64,000 bases of DNA, from the NCBI GenBank assembly GCA_022772085.1, contig JALFBN010000009.1, positions 86,428 through 150,427 on the forward strand, in the 5' to 3' direction. The stretch comes from Porphyromonas sp. (lineage in GTDB: Bacteria > Bacteroidota > Bacteroidia > Bacteroidales > Porphyromonadaceae). The translations under genes and the position numbers were made by a program. Under the pieces are notes generated by a model. It had not been told where the DNA came from, made no database searches, and saw nothing but the letters and a program-made list of their open reading frames with translations. Within the stretch, counting starts at the first letter, position 1; each line of letters begins with the position of its first letter. Positions 1 through 9,365 of the stretch are shown one piece after another.

Positions 1-627
1 TACCTCCTCCCCGATGAGGGTTGAATAGGGCTTATCCGTACAATAGAAATCCCAATCCGGATAAGAAGCCAAAGCCCATGCAATCTCCTCAGACTCATGG
101 GCATGTACAATGCTATTCTTCTGGTAGAAGCGCCAATCATACCCACTAGCGATGAACAAGAGGTTGTTAAGAAAACGGAACATAAAGATCTCGTTCAGTT
201 CATCACCTGCCTTGAATCGAGTATTAAAATCTCGATCGCAAGTAATGGAGATATGCTCCGGGGTATTGATTAGTCCCTCAACATCTTGTGGACCCGCAGG
301 ACCACGAACGATGGGACTACACACATCGCCTATCTTGTTGAGGAAGTCACGGTATTTCTTGTTCCCATCTCGAAAGAGAGAGAAGCATGTCATACTATCT
401 TGCATAACAAAAGAAAACATATGCAAACTCCAGTCTATCCCAAAAGAAGATGCCTCCTCTTTTGAGAGGTTATAACCACTATAAGAAGGAGCTAACAAAC
501 AGGTGTCTGCATCCACAAAAGAGGAGATGTAATGATCGTATTTGATCCTATTATCACAGCTAGAGAGAGCCACAACTGCCAATATATGCAAGGCGCAATA
601 GCGCAATAAAGACCTTACTTTTTTCAT
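1..627 (-). CDS. Putative lipoprotein, 3' end outside the window
   Basis: The open frame starts at an ATG at 627 and runs 209 codons off the left edge without a stop. It begins MKKVRSLLRYC and has a hydrophobic stretch ending in LSSC, a signal peptidase II lipobox at about residues 21-24, so the product should be a lipid-anchored envelope protein. The rest is a soluble, aromatic-rich domain (for example RFLNNLLFIASGYDWRFY) that I do not recognise. The start is supported by the signal sequence beginning directly at this ATG. No neighbour suggests a function. Confidence 0.7.
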   Translation of the reverse strand, partial: MKKVRSLLRYCALHILAVVALSSCDNRIKYDHYISSFVDADTCLLAPSYSGYNLSKEEASSFGIDWSLHMFSFVMQDSMTCFSLFRDGNKKYRDFLNKIGDVCSPIVRGPAGPQDVEGLINTPEHISITCDRDFNTRFKAGDELNEIFMFRFLNNLLFIASGYDWRFYQKNSIVHAHESEEIAWALASYPDWDFYCTDKPYSTLIGEEV

Positions 628-691
628 TTCTATCACAAGCTAAAGAAGTAAACCATGTTAGAGAAGAAAATGTGCCCAAATAGAGGGGCGT

Positions 692-808
692 TTAATGGAA
701 GGATGAATCTTGCCTAATTGGGTCTTTTGGGGACTCTTGGCAACTGCAAACAAGTAAGACAGTCAAGCCTAGCAAGGAACTTAAATACTGTTTTCTTTTC
801 TGTTTCAT
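692..808 (-). CDS. Very short lipoprotein-like ORF (38 aa), possibly a remnant
   Basis: From the ATG at 808 the frame encodes 38 residues: a basic start MKQKRKQ, a hydrophobic segment and a lipobox LLVCSC, followed by only about 19 residues. It looks like a signal peptide for a lipoprotein whose body is missing. It may be a real mini-lipoprotein or the 5' remnant of a decayed gene beside the lipoprotein gene at 1-627. The frame is open further upstream to 940, but that extension has no signal character. Weakly supported. Confidence 0.3.
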   Translation of the reverse strand: MKQKRKQYLSSLLGLTVLLVCSCQESPKDPIRQDSSFH

Positions 809-940
809 CAACATATCCATCATTCTATCAAAACCGCAACACAGAGGGGATACTCTACTCTCTGAGTGCACTTTGCATTTCGTTATTGTAGCACACAATA
901 TAGATATTATCAATCGGAACAAGACTATTACATTTTTCAT

Positions 941-1285
941 CTCTTTACAAGCATTCAGGACTGCCTATCCAAAGTAAGAGATACAAAATGAATACGACCC
1001 CTAAGCAACAAGCCACGAAACTTAGGCCAAAGAGCGTTACTCCCAAAGCATCTTAAATGCAGCCCAAAAGGACAAAAAGCACAGCCCTGTAGCTCAAAAG
1101 TTTTAGGCCTGTGTTTTTTTATTTTTCAGGCGCAAAAGAAATCCTCTCCTTGACAGAACGCAAAAAAGCCGACACAGGACAGACAAAGAATAGAAGCAAA
1201 TAACGACTTTTGACAGTAATAAGTACCAACCCTATTCGACGTAGAGTCAGCAAGCAAAAAGGAGGAGCAATTGCCCCACGATCCC
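941..1285. other. Intergenic region with a dispersed GGGC/AAAAGTTTT motif
   Basis: No convincing coding frame is present. Around 1064-1135 there is an AT-rich element containing GCCCTGTAGCTC, AAAAGTTTTAGGCCTG and a T run. Related word combinations recur in other intergenic regions of this window (see findings). The 3' end leads into the promoter of the histidine kinase gene. Confidence 0.4.
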
Positions 1286-1293
1286 TATCTTTG
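1286..1293 (+). promoter_or_regulatory. Bacteroidetes -7 box TATCTTTG for the histidine kinase gene
   Basis: TATCTTTG fits the TAnnTTTG consensus of the Bacteroidetes primary sigma factor. It ends only 4 nt before the ATG at 1298, so transcription would begin at or next to the start codon. I see no clear TTTG -33 box at the usual distance. Confidence 0.5.
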
Positions 1294-1297
1294 CGAC

Positions 1298-2467
1298 ATG
1301 AAAAGTCCCAAGCGATACAAACTCTCGCTCAACATCCTACTGGCGATCCTTGCCATTGCCGTGGCAACGCTACCGGTCCTCCTCTTCCAGAGGCAACAGG
1401 CGCGCATGGTTCAGGAGGAGCGTCATAAGCTGGAGCTATGGGCAGAGGCAACGGAAGCTCTTGCCGGCGATGAGGAGGAGCACGCCCTCAACCTCATCCT
1501 GCACATCATCCAAAGCAACAAGACCATACCGATCATCCTCACAACGGAAGGAGACTCCATCGTCTCTTTCAACAACATTACCCTCCCCCCTCAATCCGAT
1601 ACCACCGCTCTCCTAAAGGAAGAGCTCAAGAAATTCCGTGGAGGCTATCCTCCCATTGCCATAGACCTCGGCGAGGAGGGGCGACAATATCTCTACTATG
1701 CCGATAGCTCCACCCTGCGCGAATTGGTTCTTTTCCCCTGGTTGCAAGGAGCGGTCTTTGTGCTCTTTGTCGTGATCGTGATAGCTGCCTCCATAGGGGC
1801 AAGACACAGTGCTCAGAATCGGCTGTGGGTCGGCTTGTCCAAGGAGACCGCCCACCAACTCGGCACTCCGATCTCCTCTCTGATGGCATGGACCGAACTG
1901 CTCCGCGCCGAGGGCTCCACGCAAGAGGAGACCCTCCGAGAGATGGACAAGGATATAGAACGCCTCCAAATCATCGCGCATCGCTTTCAAAAGATCGGAT
2001 CCGAGCCACGCCCCGAGCTCTGCGATCTGTGCCGAGAGGTGCGCTCCTCCATAGCCTACATGGAGGGACGCATCAGCCGTGGGGTTACCATCTTCTACGA
2101 TCTCCCTTCGGAGGAGGAAGTGCTCCTTGCCAAACTCATACCCACCCTCTGGAGCTGGGTATTGGAGAATCTGATCAAGAATGCCGTCGATGCCATGCAA
2201 GGAAAAGGGGAGATAACCCTACATTTGGAGCGGCGAGGCAACTTCGCTTTTATCGATATTACCGACACGGGATGCGGTATCGCTCCACGCAATCGGAGGC
2301 GCATCTTCGCTCCGGGATTCTCCACTAAAAAAAGAGGTTGGGGACTCGGGCTCTCTCTCGCAAGGCGCATCGTCGAGACCTACCACCATGGGCGTATCCT
2401 ACTCTTGCGTAGCGAAGTGGGCATCGGCACCACTTTCCGAATAAAAATACCGCTTTATGAAAAGTAA
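1298..2467 (+). CDS. Membrane sensor histidine kinase
   Basis: A 389-residue two-component sensor kinase. A first membrane segment lies at about residues 10-30. A periplasmic domain of roughly 110 residues follows, then a second segment (GAVFVLFVVIVIAASIGA) near 150. The dimerisation helix holds the phospho-accepting histidine in KETAHQLGTPISSLMAW. The ATPase domain shows an N box (WVLENLIKNAVDAM), a G1 box (DTGCGIAP), an F region (FAPGFSTKKRG) and a G2 box (WGLGLSLARRIVE). The ATG at 1298 was chosen over an in-frame ATG at 1271 because the -7 box TATCTTTG lies between them. No response regulator is adjacent, so the kinase is an orphan here. Its stop overlaps folB by 11 nt, so the two are translationally linked. 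Confidence 0.9.
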   Translation: MKSPKRYKLSLNILLAILAIAVATLPVLLFQRQQARMVQEERHKLELWAEATEALAGDEEEHALNLILHIIQSNKTIPIILTTEGDSIVSFNNITLPPQSDTTALLKEELKKFRGGYPPIAIDLGEEGRQYLYYADSSTLRELVLFPWLQGAVFVLFVVIVIAASIGARHSAQNRLWVGLSKETAHQLGTPISSLMAWTELLRAEGSTQEETLREMDKDIERLQIIAHRFQKIGSEPRPELCDLCREVRSSIAYMEGRISRGVTIFYDLPSEEEVLLAKLIPTLWSWVLENLIKNAVDAMQGKGEITLHLERRGNFAFIDITDTGCGIAPRNRRRIFAPGFSTKKRGWGLGLSLARRIVETYHHGRILLLRSEVGIGTTFRIKIPLYEK

Positions 2468-2810
2468 AATCCACCTGCATCATATGCGCTTCTATGCCTA
2501 CCATGGGGTGCTGCCTCAGGAGCAAAAGGTAGGCAATTGGTTTTGGGTCGATCTATCTCTGAAGGTGGATCTGAGTCGTGCAGCCCTTTCCGACGACCTC
2601 CAAGATACGCTCAACTATGCCGAAGTATACGACCTCGTTGCCGAAGAGATGACAATACCTTCCCAACTCCTGGAGCATGTCGCAGGACGCATCATCCGAC
2701 GATTGCAACAACAATTCTCTCTCATACAGGGGATACGTATCGAACTCGGGAAAGAATATCCCCCATTCAAGCAACATGCCGAGGGTGTGAGCATCATAAT
2801 GGAGTGCTAA
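2457..2810 (+). CDS. folB: Dihydroneopterin aldolase FolB
   Basis: A 117-residue protein of the family's usual length. It cleaves 7,8-dihydroneopterin to 6-hydroxymethyl-dihydropterin and glycolaldehyde in folate biosynthesis, in the cytosol. Visible family features are the N-terminal strand with FYAYHGVLPQEQ, the DTLNYAEVYDLV segment containing the pterin-binding region, and the C-terminal KEYPPFKQHAEGVSI. The ATG lies inside the last codons of the histidine kinase gene. It is the only other gene in that transcription unit, and the pairing of a sensor kinase with folB has no obvious functional reason. A hairpin at 2873-2908 follows. Confidence 0.92.
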   Translation: MKSKIHLHHMRFYAYHGVLPQEQKVGNWFWVDLSLKVDLSRAALSDDLQDTLNYAEVYDLVAEEMTIPSQLLEHVAGRIIRRLQQQFSLIQGIRIELGKEYPPFKQHAEGVSIIMEC

Positions 2811-2872
2811 GAGTTTATAGGGGACTTTGTTACAAAAGCACATATCAATCATACACCATACAACTACACAAA

Positions 2873-2908
2873 AGGGAGTAGTGCTGAGACTTGCACTACC
2901 CCCTTGCT
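2873..2908. terminator. Hairpin terminator between folB and the fimbrial operon
   Basis: An inverted repeat with arms GTAGTGC and GCACTAC extended by G/C-rich ends (GGGA..., CCCCC) lies between convergent genes. On the minus strand it is followed by CCCTTTTG; on the plus strand the U-tract is weak. It probably serves both directions. Confidence 0.6.
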
Positions 2909-2969
2909 AATTATCAGGATATAAGTTGCGAGGTTCACAGGAAGAGCACTCCCAACTATATATAGGAGA

Positions 2970-5900
2970 TCAACTGCGTTTATCCTTTACACAACGTACA
3001 TAGATATTAGACAAGCCGGTCGTTCCAGACTGAACATGCCAATTATATCCTGGATTATGTAACAAATACATATGCTCTGAACCAGTGGAACTGGTACGTG
3101 TTGCCGTATAAAAAGCCATGCCATTCGTCAGTTTTACATTCGTACCATCACCCCAAGTAAGGTTGAAATTCGTATTGTCAAAAACTGATACGATATAGCC
3201 CATTTCACGAAAGTTGGGGATACGCCAACCTCCCAGTCCAGCCTCTGTATAAGTAGCACAAGGATTAGAAGAGCCATTATACGGAAGCCATTGCTTGGCA
3301 ACATAGAATTCCTTGTATGGCATATCCTTTGCATCGCGGATAGTATGGTCACCCAGCTCTCCACTGGAGACGAAATTTTTGGGCAATCTCAAAAGGTGTG
3401 GATTGAGTAGATTCAAATCGATAAAAAGACGATTTGATCCACCCTCAACCATAGCGGTTCCCAATTGATCAAGATATCCAGGACCATCTACGGCAGAACC
3501 CAATCGACGAACGCAGCGGTGAGAATATCCTTCCATTGCATTCCCATTAGCCAAAATAGTTGGGTTACTATTCGTAGCAAATACTTGACTAGACCAAAGG
3601 TAAGATGCCCTTATCACCCCTCCTTCCTTTTTCACCGTGGAACTTACGAAGCTGTAGTTTTGACGTGTTCCATGGTTTACTACGTCATTGTAAAGGCGTG
3701 CGTCAGCAGGGAGAGCGTCTTCTCCCAAACCAAGTTCCATCAACTGAATAATGGAGGGAAGATACCAGCGTACTTCATCTTGATCAATCTTACCATTGCG
3801 ATTAAGATCTCGATTGCGATAGAGACATGCTCTTTTTAAATCTTCAGTAGTACCCGTTGGTCTTATAGGAGCAGAATCAAGATCTTTTTCATTCCCCCAA
3901 TAGTAGGTTTTCCAATCTAGATTATTCCATCCTCCCCACTCCTGGGTAAGTGGGCGGAACCCAACCATGTGAGTCCAATTGCGCCAACCATCATATTTGA
4001 ACCAACCGAGAACCTGATCTGAAAATCCGGAAAACTGAGGATAATCCAACCACCCTCCCTTATATCTCATATTCTTATTACCATCTACATAACCAATTTC
4101 ACTAAAAGCCTCTAAGCCATACCCCTGTAAACTTGTCTTTCTCATGTCACTCCAATCACTCGGCAAATACTCATGCGATGCAAAATCGGGAGCCACAGTC
4201 ACGGATTGATTGTTGTACGGAGTATAGAGAGGTCTTTGCACAACTCGGAAAAGAGGGTTCGATAGATAGGTGGATTTGCCATCTCGGCTTACATTATAGT
4301 TTTTATAAACCAAGAGAGTACGAGGACCCTTACCCACAAAAGTATCCCACTTGACGGGGGCATCTGTCAGAGGGTGTTTCTCGTAATAGTATTCATCAAA
4401 GTAAACCGTGGCATAAGCATCATCCTTTTGTACCGGGTTGCTCGCCTTGTAACTGAATATGGTATAATCATTTCCCTGATAGTTGGTACGACCATAGCAA
4501 TTAATAGACCAATCATGAGGGGCCCTTTTGTCATTCAGGATAACCTGACACCACTGATAGATGTTCTTGATCAAATGTTCTTCCTTAATACCGGCAGGCC
4601 ATGTATTGGTAGAATAAAGAGGACTACCATCCCCATTCTGCGATGGATAACGACACTCTATATTTTGAGTTCCTCCAAAGTAATACAACCATTTTTGGTA
4701 TCCATCCATATTGTTGCGGCGGATCCTAACCCAATCGGCAAGCTTCAAGAATCGCTCTCGCTTGGTGGCGTCATTCATAAGCTCTGCCCCTGAAAGAGCA
4801 CTACTTCCGTAGGGAGTTGTTACAACGAAATAAAGGCTGTTAACATCAAGAGTTCGGTAAGCATCATCCCAATGGAAGGCGAGCAATCTCTGCTCATAGT
4901 GCGAGTCCAGTTCCCAATTCCATCGAGGAGCACCCGAGGATGCCATCCCTTCGGTGCCGGTATGACGCTCATCATCGGTATAGCCGGGGGCATCTCTCCG
5001 AGCCTCCACAATGAGATCTTTAACTCCCGTAACCTTGATCTTGTATTGGTAGTAATTGTTACGCTCTACCTTATAGTCGTTCGCATCTTTATTAAAGTAT
5101 CCCAAGGGTATGGTGTAGAGTACCTGAGCTCGCACGTTATCGGGGTTGCCCGATAGAGAGGTATCGGAAGGCCCCTCATAGGTACCCTTGATCTGCACAT
5201 AGGTACAGTACTTGGGAGCGTACTCGAAGTATCCATTATTGCGATAGTGGACGTGAGGATCGTTGGTCGGCACTCCTCCGATGTCATACTTCACCCTCTT
5301 GGCACGCAAGCGGTAACGGTCCGTTTCGTTGGGCGTCGTGGATGAAGAGATCTCCTTTTGGCGGTTCTTACGATTTTCAAACGTGTAGAACGCAAACTCG
5401 TTACCATAGCCCGAACCTTCCCACTCGTGCCACTCATCCTTATGCTGATCCGCATTGAAGTAAGCCTCGGTGTGGAAGTAGTCACCCTCGGCATCGGTAC
5501 CTGAAGCATCGTGATTGTTATTGGCAGTCGTGAATGCACGCTCCATAAGATATGCCTTGCGAGGCAGATTGACGACACGCCACCCCTCGGGGATGAATGT
5601 ACGACCACTAACCGTCTCAAGAGTAAACTCCACCTTGGCAGCAAGGCGAGAGACGTGTACATTGATGATTTCAGCATCATTGCGTATGGTATACTCCTGA
5701 TTGGGATCGGAGGACATGAGGAAAGAAGCGGCTTTGTCTTGGGCAAAAATCGTCTCTTCTCCGCTGTTGTATTCCGCCGCTTTATCCTGCAAGTCGCTAA
5801 AGCTATTCACCTTAGAGGAGCCATCTGCATTGAAGAAGGCATCTTTGCTCAGCCCTGTAACCGTAGCGTGCGAGGCCGTAGCCAGGTTGGTAATGGCCAC

Positions 5901-6239
5901 GATCTTCTTAACCCCTGTAGTCGTGGTCACCGATATGGTTTTCTCTGATATTTGATTTACATTGTCCACGAAAATCCCTTGTGGTTTGGAGTTGAGATTG
6001 CCTCCGTCGAATATAAAGAGAGCCACGTTGTAGAGCATATTTTCGTCATCGGGAGCAGCAGCCGCGCGCATCTCCTTCTGAGGGCTTTCGGGCACCGATA
6101 TGGCAAATTTTACCGTTACGGGGACCCCCTCCTCATACTCTCCATTGCGAGGAGCATAACATTGAGTAAAAGCGAAGAGCCCTACAAGAGCCACCAATAC
6201 ACTCCACACTCTATAATATCTATTATTATGTACGTTCAT
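2970..6239 (-). CDS. Large fimbrial accessory/tip lipoprotein (DUF4906-like)
   Basis: About 1,089 residues, the last gene of the fimbrial operon. The N-terminus is a signal sequence ending FAFTQC. A fimbrillin-type N-terminal domain follows (VPVTVKFAISVPESPQ; LYNVALFIFDGG; KKIVAITNLA), resembling Bacteroidales fimbrial tip proteins. A long C-terminal half is rich in Trp and Tyr. Residues encoded near 3773-3811 form an EF-hand-like loop, DLNRNGKIDQDE, followed by RWYLPS, a combination seen in large Bacteroidales fimbrial proteins. The frame is open to 6281 and would overlap the upstream gene; the ATG at 6239 gives a normal signal peptide. By position it is probably the tip or accessory subunit, like FimC-E or Mfa3-5 in P. 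gingivalis. I see no von Willebrand A domain of the Mfa5 kind. Confidence 0.75.
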   Translation of the reverse strand: MNVHNNRYYRVWSVLVALVGLFAFTQCYAPRNGEYEEGVPVTVKFAISVPESPQKEMRAAAAPDDENMLYNVALFIFDGGNLNSKPQGIFVDNVNQISEKTISVTTTTGVKKIVAITNLATASHATVTGLSKDAFFNADGSSKVNSFSDLQDKAAEYNSGEETIFAQDKAASFLMSSDPNQEYTIRNDAEIINVHVSRLAAKVEFTLETVSGRTFIPEGWRVVNLPRKAYLMERAFTTANNNHDASGTDAEGDYFHTEAYFNADQHKDEWHEWEGSGYGNEFAFYTFENRKNRQKEISSSTTPNETDRYRLRAKRVKYDIGGVPTNDPHVHYRNNGYFEYAPKYCTYVQIKGTYEGPSDTSLSGNPDNVRAQVLYTIPLGYFNKDANDYKVERNNYYQYKIKVTGVKDLIVEARRDAPGYTDDERHTGTEGMASSGAPRWNWELDSHYEQRLLAFHWDDAYRTLDVNSLYFVVTTPYGSSALSGAELMNDATKRERFLKLADWVRIRRNNMDGYQKWLYYFGGTQNIECRYPSQNGDGSPLYSTNTWPAGIKEEHLIKNIYQWCQVILNDKRAPHDWSINCYGRTNYQGNDYTIFSYKASNPVQKDDAYATVYFDEYYYEKHPLTDAPVKWDTFVGKGPRTLLVYKNYNVSRDGKSTYLSNPLFRVVQRPLYTPYNNQSVTVAPDFASHEYLPSDWSDMRKTSLQGYGLEAFSEIGYVDGNKNMRYKGGWLDYPQFSGFSDQVLGWFKYDGWRNWTHMVGFRPLTQEWGGWNNLDWKTYYWGNEKDLDSAPIRPTGTTEDLKRACLYRNRDLNRNGKIDQDEVRWYLPSIIQLMELGLGEDALPADARLYNDVVNHGTRQNYSFVSSTVKKEGGVIRASYLWSSQVFATNSNPTILANGNAMEGYSHRCVRRLGSAVDGPGYLDQLGTAMVEGGSNRLFIDLNLLNPHLLRLPKNFVSSGELGDHTIRDAKDMPYKEFYVAKQWLPYNGSSNPCATYTEAGLGGWRIPNFREMGYIVSVFDNTNFNLTWGDGTNVKLTNGMAFYTATRTSSTGSEHMYLLHNPGYNWHVQSGTTGLSNIYVRCVKDKRS

Positions 6240-6273
6240 CATACAAGATTGATCTATGTTTCGTATTCTTCTT

Positions 6274-8160
6274 TTACTCAAAATCGGGGATCGTGATCGT
6301 CTTTTGAACCCACGACTTCACAATAACTTTGATCTGCTTGGTCACGGAGGGATCAGGCTCCGGCTCGGGAGTAGGTACGATGATGAAAACATCGTAAGTA
6401 TGCCCCGGGAGTATATCGCCCGAGTAGAGACTGCGGATCAATGGATTGGTTGCAGGGTTAACGTCTGCCGTGGAGATCCCATCCAAACGCTCACCGAAAG
6501 GTACCCAATGCGTCCAATAGGGATCGTCCATGGACTTATGTGTGCTATAAACTGAGGCATCTCTATCTGCATAGTAAGTTGCTATCAAGATGCGAGGATA
6601 ATAAAAACTTCCCACTTGAGAGAACCAGTAGCAGTTCTTATATCGAGAGAATCCCGAAGCATAGTGCGGGCTTAAACTTGGATCTTTAATGGCAATAAGA
6701 CTCTTTAGCGTGGCGACAGCGGACTGATCCACCTCATTGAGAAGCGGAGCATCAAACGGAGCAATGTACTGGGGAAGCAAGAACATATAGTCCTGCGGAT
6801 TGGCACGCATGGCCTCACAAACAGCATCATCGTTGGTCCCCTGAGGTGCCGCTTTGAGTTCGGGATATTTCAAATCACCTGAGGCAAACTCCACAGCATA
6901 CGCATCATTGTATGTACGAGCCCCTGCAGGATTGAAGCTCACGGAGTAGAGATCCGTCGTGGGATCGCCATGCGATCTTCTGAACGAGGGGGCAGCCACC
7001 GAAGGCATGGAGATAAATCCGATACCTCGCAAGCCAATACGTTGCCGAGGACCATTGGGAGCCCCTACATTCCTGGGGTTGTCCTTATCCTTTGCGATAA
7101 AGATCCGCACACGCGCATAGTCGCGATAAAGCGGTATATCTACATCAAACTGTGTGTCCGATGGATGCGCAGCAATAAGGGCATCGACATCCACCGTCGT
7201 ACAACTTGAAGCCAAGGCATTGTGAGGCAACTTATACACGCCGTTATAGTTATAGTTCTCATTGAGAGGCTTCGTGGGGTTATTAAGAGCGACCATATCG
7301 GCATAGCTACCGATCCGGATCTTACGCGTTTCATTAAATGATACCGCAGCATCCGGAGAGCCGGTACCATGCCCCGTACCCGTTCGATGGGGATGGGTGT
7401 CGTAGTCCGTCGTTTGATAACGCCAAGAAGGACCTCCTCCCGCATCATTTGCCCATGAGTTATAGGCATCCATTGGTGTGTTTTGGTCTTTGTGCCCCGC
7501 CATCGGATAGGCCACCAAAGCGTTTACACCTGCCGTTTTAGAGGGATGAAGCACGATGGGAAACCCTGCAAACTTATCGTATCGAGGATCCGTACCTCGG
7601 ATCCAAAAGTCATTGAGTGAGGGGTGAAGTACATTGGGATTGCCTCCCTTTGCGATGAAAGTATAACTGAGGCGAGTCCCTTCGGAGGCTTCCTTCTTCG
7701 CATCGGGACGGAAGTAATAAACACCATCGGTACCCATATGTATGCCTGCCAAATTGGGATAGTAAAGCGCATAGATGTCCTTTCGCCCCCCATAAAGAGG
7801 GATCTCCTCCTGCGAATCGTACTTCCACGGTTGAGCATTGTTTTGACGAAACTCGATCATCTTCTCAAACTCGATAATACGCGTTACAACGTCCACCACG
7901 GCAATAAAAATAACGGGATTCTGTCCGGGCTCGGGAGCCACTCCGTCAAAACTCTCCAAAGGGTTGGTGTTATCGGGGCTTCCCAGATTGATACTCAGGG
8001 GCACATTTATCACGGGATCGCCTTGTGGCGCACGAGCCGACGTCCCGGATTGGGGTCCTGCAGATCTGCTGCACGAAGCCAACAGAAGCGCAACGGCAGG
8101 CACAAGAGCCAGGAGACGATGGGTATAATACAGTACTTTATGCATCTCAATAAATCTCAT
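6274..8160 (-). CDS. Fimbrial accessory lipoprotein
   Basis: A 628-residue exported lipoprotein, third in the fimbrial operon. The signal peptide ends in LLLASC (cysteine near residue 30), with possible starts at 8160 or at the ATG at 8145. After the lipobox comes a fimbrillin-like strand (VINVPLSINLGSPD) and a segment NPVIFIAVVDVVTR comparable to the lfvFd segment of the family. The C-terminus carries a beta-rich tail (KQIKVIVKSWVQKT) similar in position to the terminal strand of the major subunit. It probably joins the shaft to the tip or is a tip component. The assignment rests on position and general architecture, not on a recognised subfamily. Confidence 0.65.
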   Translation of the reverse strand: MRFIEMHKVLYYTHRLLALVPAVALLLASCSRSAGPQSGTSARAPQGDPVINVPLSINLGSPDNTNPLESFDGVAPEPGQNPVIFIAVVDVVTRIIEFEKMIEFRQNNAQPWKYDSQEEIPLYGGRKDIYALYYPNLAGIHMGTDGVYYFRPDAKKEASEGTRLSYTFIAKGGNPNVLHPSLNDFWIRGTDPRYDKFAGFPIVLHPSKTAGVNALVAYPMAGHKDQNTPMDAYNSWANDAGGGPSWRYQTTDYDTHPHRTGTGHGTGSPDAAVSFNETRKIRIGSYADMVALNNPTKPLNENYNYNGVYKLPHNALASSCTTVDVDALIAAHPSDTQFDVDIPLYRDYARVRIFIAKDKDNPRNVGAPNGPRQRIGLRGIGFISMPSVAAPSFRRSHGDPTTDLYSVSFNPAGARTYNDAYAVEFASGDLKYPELKAAPQGTNDDAVCEAMRANPQDYMFLLPQYIAPFDAPLLNEVDQSAVATLKSLIAIKDPSLSPHYASGFSRYKNCYWFSQVGSFYYPRILIATYYADRDASVYSTHKSMDDPYWTHWVPFGERLDGISTADVNPATNPLIRSLYSGDILPGHTYDVFIIVPTPEPEPDPSVTKQIKVIVKSWVQKTITIPDFE

Positions 8161-8183
8161 TTGTTTAGAGAATCGTTTTTGTC

Positions 8184-9209
8184 TTAGAATATAGGATGCG
8201 TATCGTTATTGGTCCACGGAGCAACGCTCACGGTCATATCGACAGGCTTTTGAATAAAATAGAGGGGGATAACCGCCTCCTGCATCATGCGTTTGCGGTC
8301 GCAGTCGTAAAAACTGTTTTGGTACTTCTTTCCCTCTTGCTTGGCTTTCATGAAAGAGTTGATGGCCGTAGAAACATAGCGTGAGAAGTCCACAGTGCAA
8401 AGGGTCTTGTTACCCTCTTTGAGTACAACTGCGGAAGCATCTTTGGTACTAAAGCGCAGCATATTGTATTGCAAGCCAAAGCGGAGCTCCTTGTCCTGCC
8501 TTGCAAGTGGCAAGCGCTGAAAGGTGAGCGATCCCGAACGAGAGGCTTCTATGGGATTGTCTACAGAGGGCTTGAACGAAAAGGCCGCGGGCATCGCACC
8601 CATCGTCAAGGTAAAAGTCTTTGCTTTCTGATCCGCATACCATGCAGAGGCCCGAGCTGCATCGGCACAACTCAAACGTGCATCGATCTGCACGTGCTGC
8701 GAATAAAAGGTAAGAACGTTCTCGCTACGTCCTGCGGAGACGATCTGTAAGGCACACTCCCCCAAATACAAAGAATCAAAGCCCGAGGATACAATGCCCC
8801 CGGCTTTAGGTTGATCTTTATGGGAAACGACAGCCCCGGATCCGTAAGTACCCTCTCCGGCAAGATGCGACTGTCCGAAGAGATTGCCCACAGCGACGGC
8901 TCGGTAGTTACCGGGAGCCAAATCCAACTTAATACCCGGCTTCATCGGAGCTTGGAAGCGATCCAAGTCGGCTTGGGTCAACTTGTGCTGCTCCACAATT
9001 GCGTTTTGATCGTTATAGATGAAAAGGTCTATTTGATGGAGATACTCGGGAAGATGCTCCACAGTCGTATCATCATCGGCATGGTACGAAAAAGCCAGAT
9101 AGTTATCCCGACACTGCGATAGGTCGTCATAAAAAGGGCTACAAGCCCCCAAAATAAGGGCCGACAGGGCGAGAGTTATACCAATATATATGTATCGAAG
9201 CTTGATCAT
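8184..9209 (-). CDS. Fimbrial anchor lipoprotein (FimB/Mfa2-like)
   Basis: A 341-residue lipoprotein with lipobox LILGAC at residues 18-23, directly downstream of the major subunit. The sequence after the cysteine, with an early Cys (DDLSQCRDNYLAFSYH) and QIDLFIYNDQNAIVEQH, is the characteristic opening of the FimB/Mfa2 family, which anchors fimbriae to the outer membrane and limits their length. LDLAPGNYRAVAVGNL is the matching central strand. The C-terminus VAPWTNNDTHPIF is almost the same as that of the major subunit (TPWTNNNVKPVF). Loss of FimB/Mfa2 in P. gingivalis is known to give long, shed fimbriae; that role is inferred here from family and position. Confidence 0.85.
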   Translation of the reverse strand: MIKLRYIYIGITLALSALILGACSPFYDDLSQCRDNYLAFSYHADDDTTVEHLPEYLHQIDLFIYNDQNAIVEQHKLTQADLDRFQAPMKPGIKLDLAPGNYRAVAVGNLFGQSHLAGEGTYGSGAVVSHKDQPKAGGIVSSGFDSLYLGECALQIVSAGRSENVLTFYSQHVQIDARLSCADAARASAWYADQKAKTFTLTMGAMPAAFSFKPSVDNPIEASRSGSLTFQRLPLARQDKELRFGLQYNMLRFSTKDASAVVLKEGNKTLCTVDFSRYVSTAINSFMKAKQEGKKYQNSFYDCDRKRMMQEAVIPLYFIQKPVDMTVSVAPWTNNDTHPIF

Positions 9210-9287
9210 AGCCTATGCTTATAGTAAATGTTGTTTGTATTGTATCAATCGGAGAAAAGGCATAAACGCTTTTTCGGGGATAATGTT

Positions 9288-9330
9288 GCTCCCCCTCCTC
9301 CTCCCAATAAAGGAAGGAGAAGGGAAAGCT
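9288..9330 (-). other. Purine/pyrimidine-rich imperfect hairpin between the major subunit and anchor genes
   Basis: The 156-bp gap between the major subunit and anchor genes contains a pyrimidine-rich arm and a complementary GGGAGGAGGAGGGG arm around a short AT loop, read on the minus strand. There is no T run after it. It could act as an RNA stability or attenuation element that makes the shaft subunit more abundant than the anchor. Pairing is imperfect. Confidence 0.3.
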
Positions 9331-9365
9331 TTAGGGAAACAGTCCTCTAACAAGGGACGTCAAAA

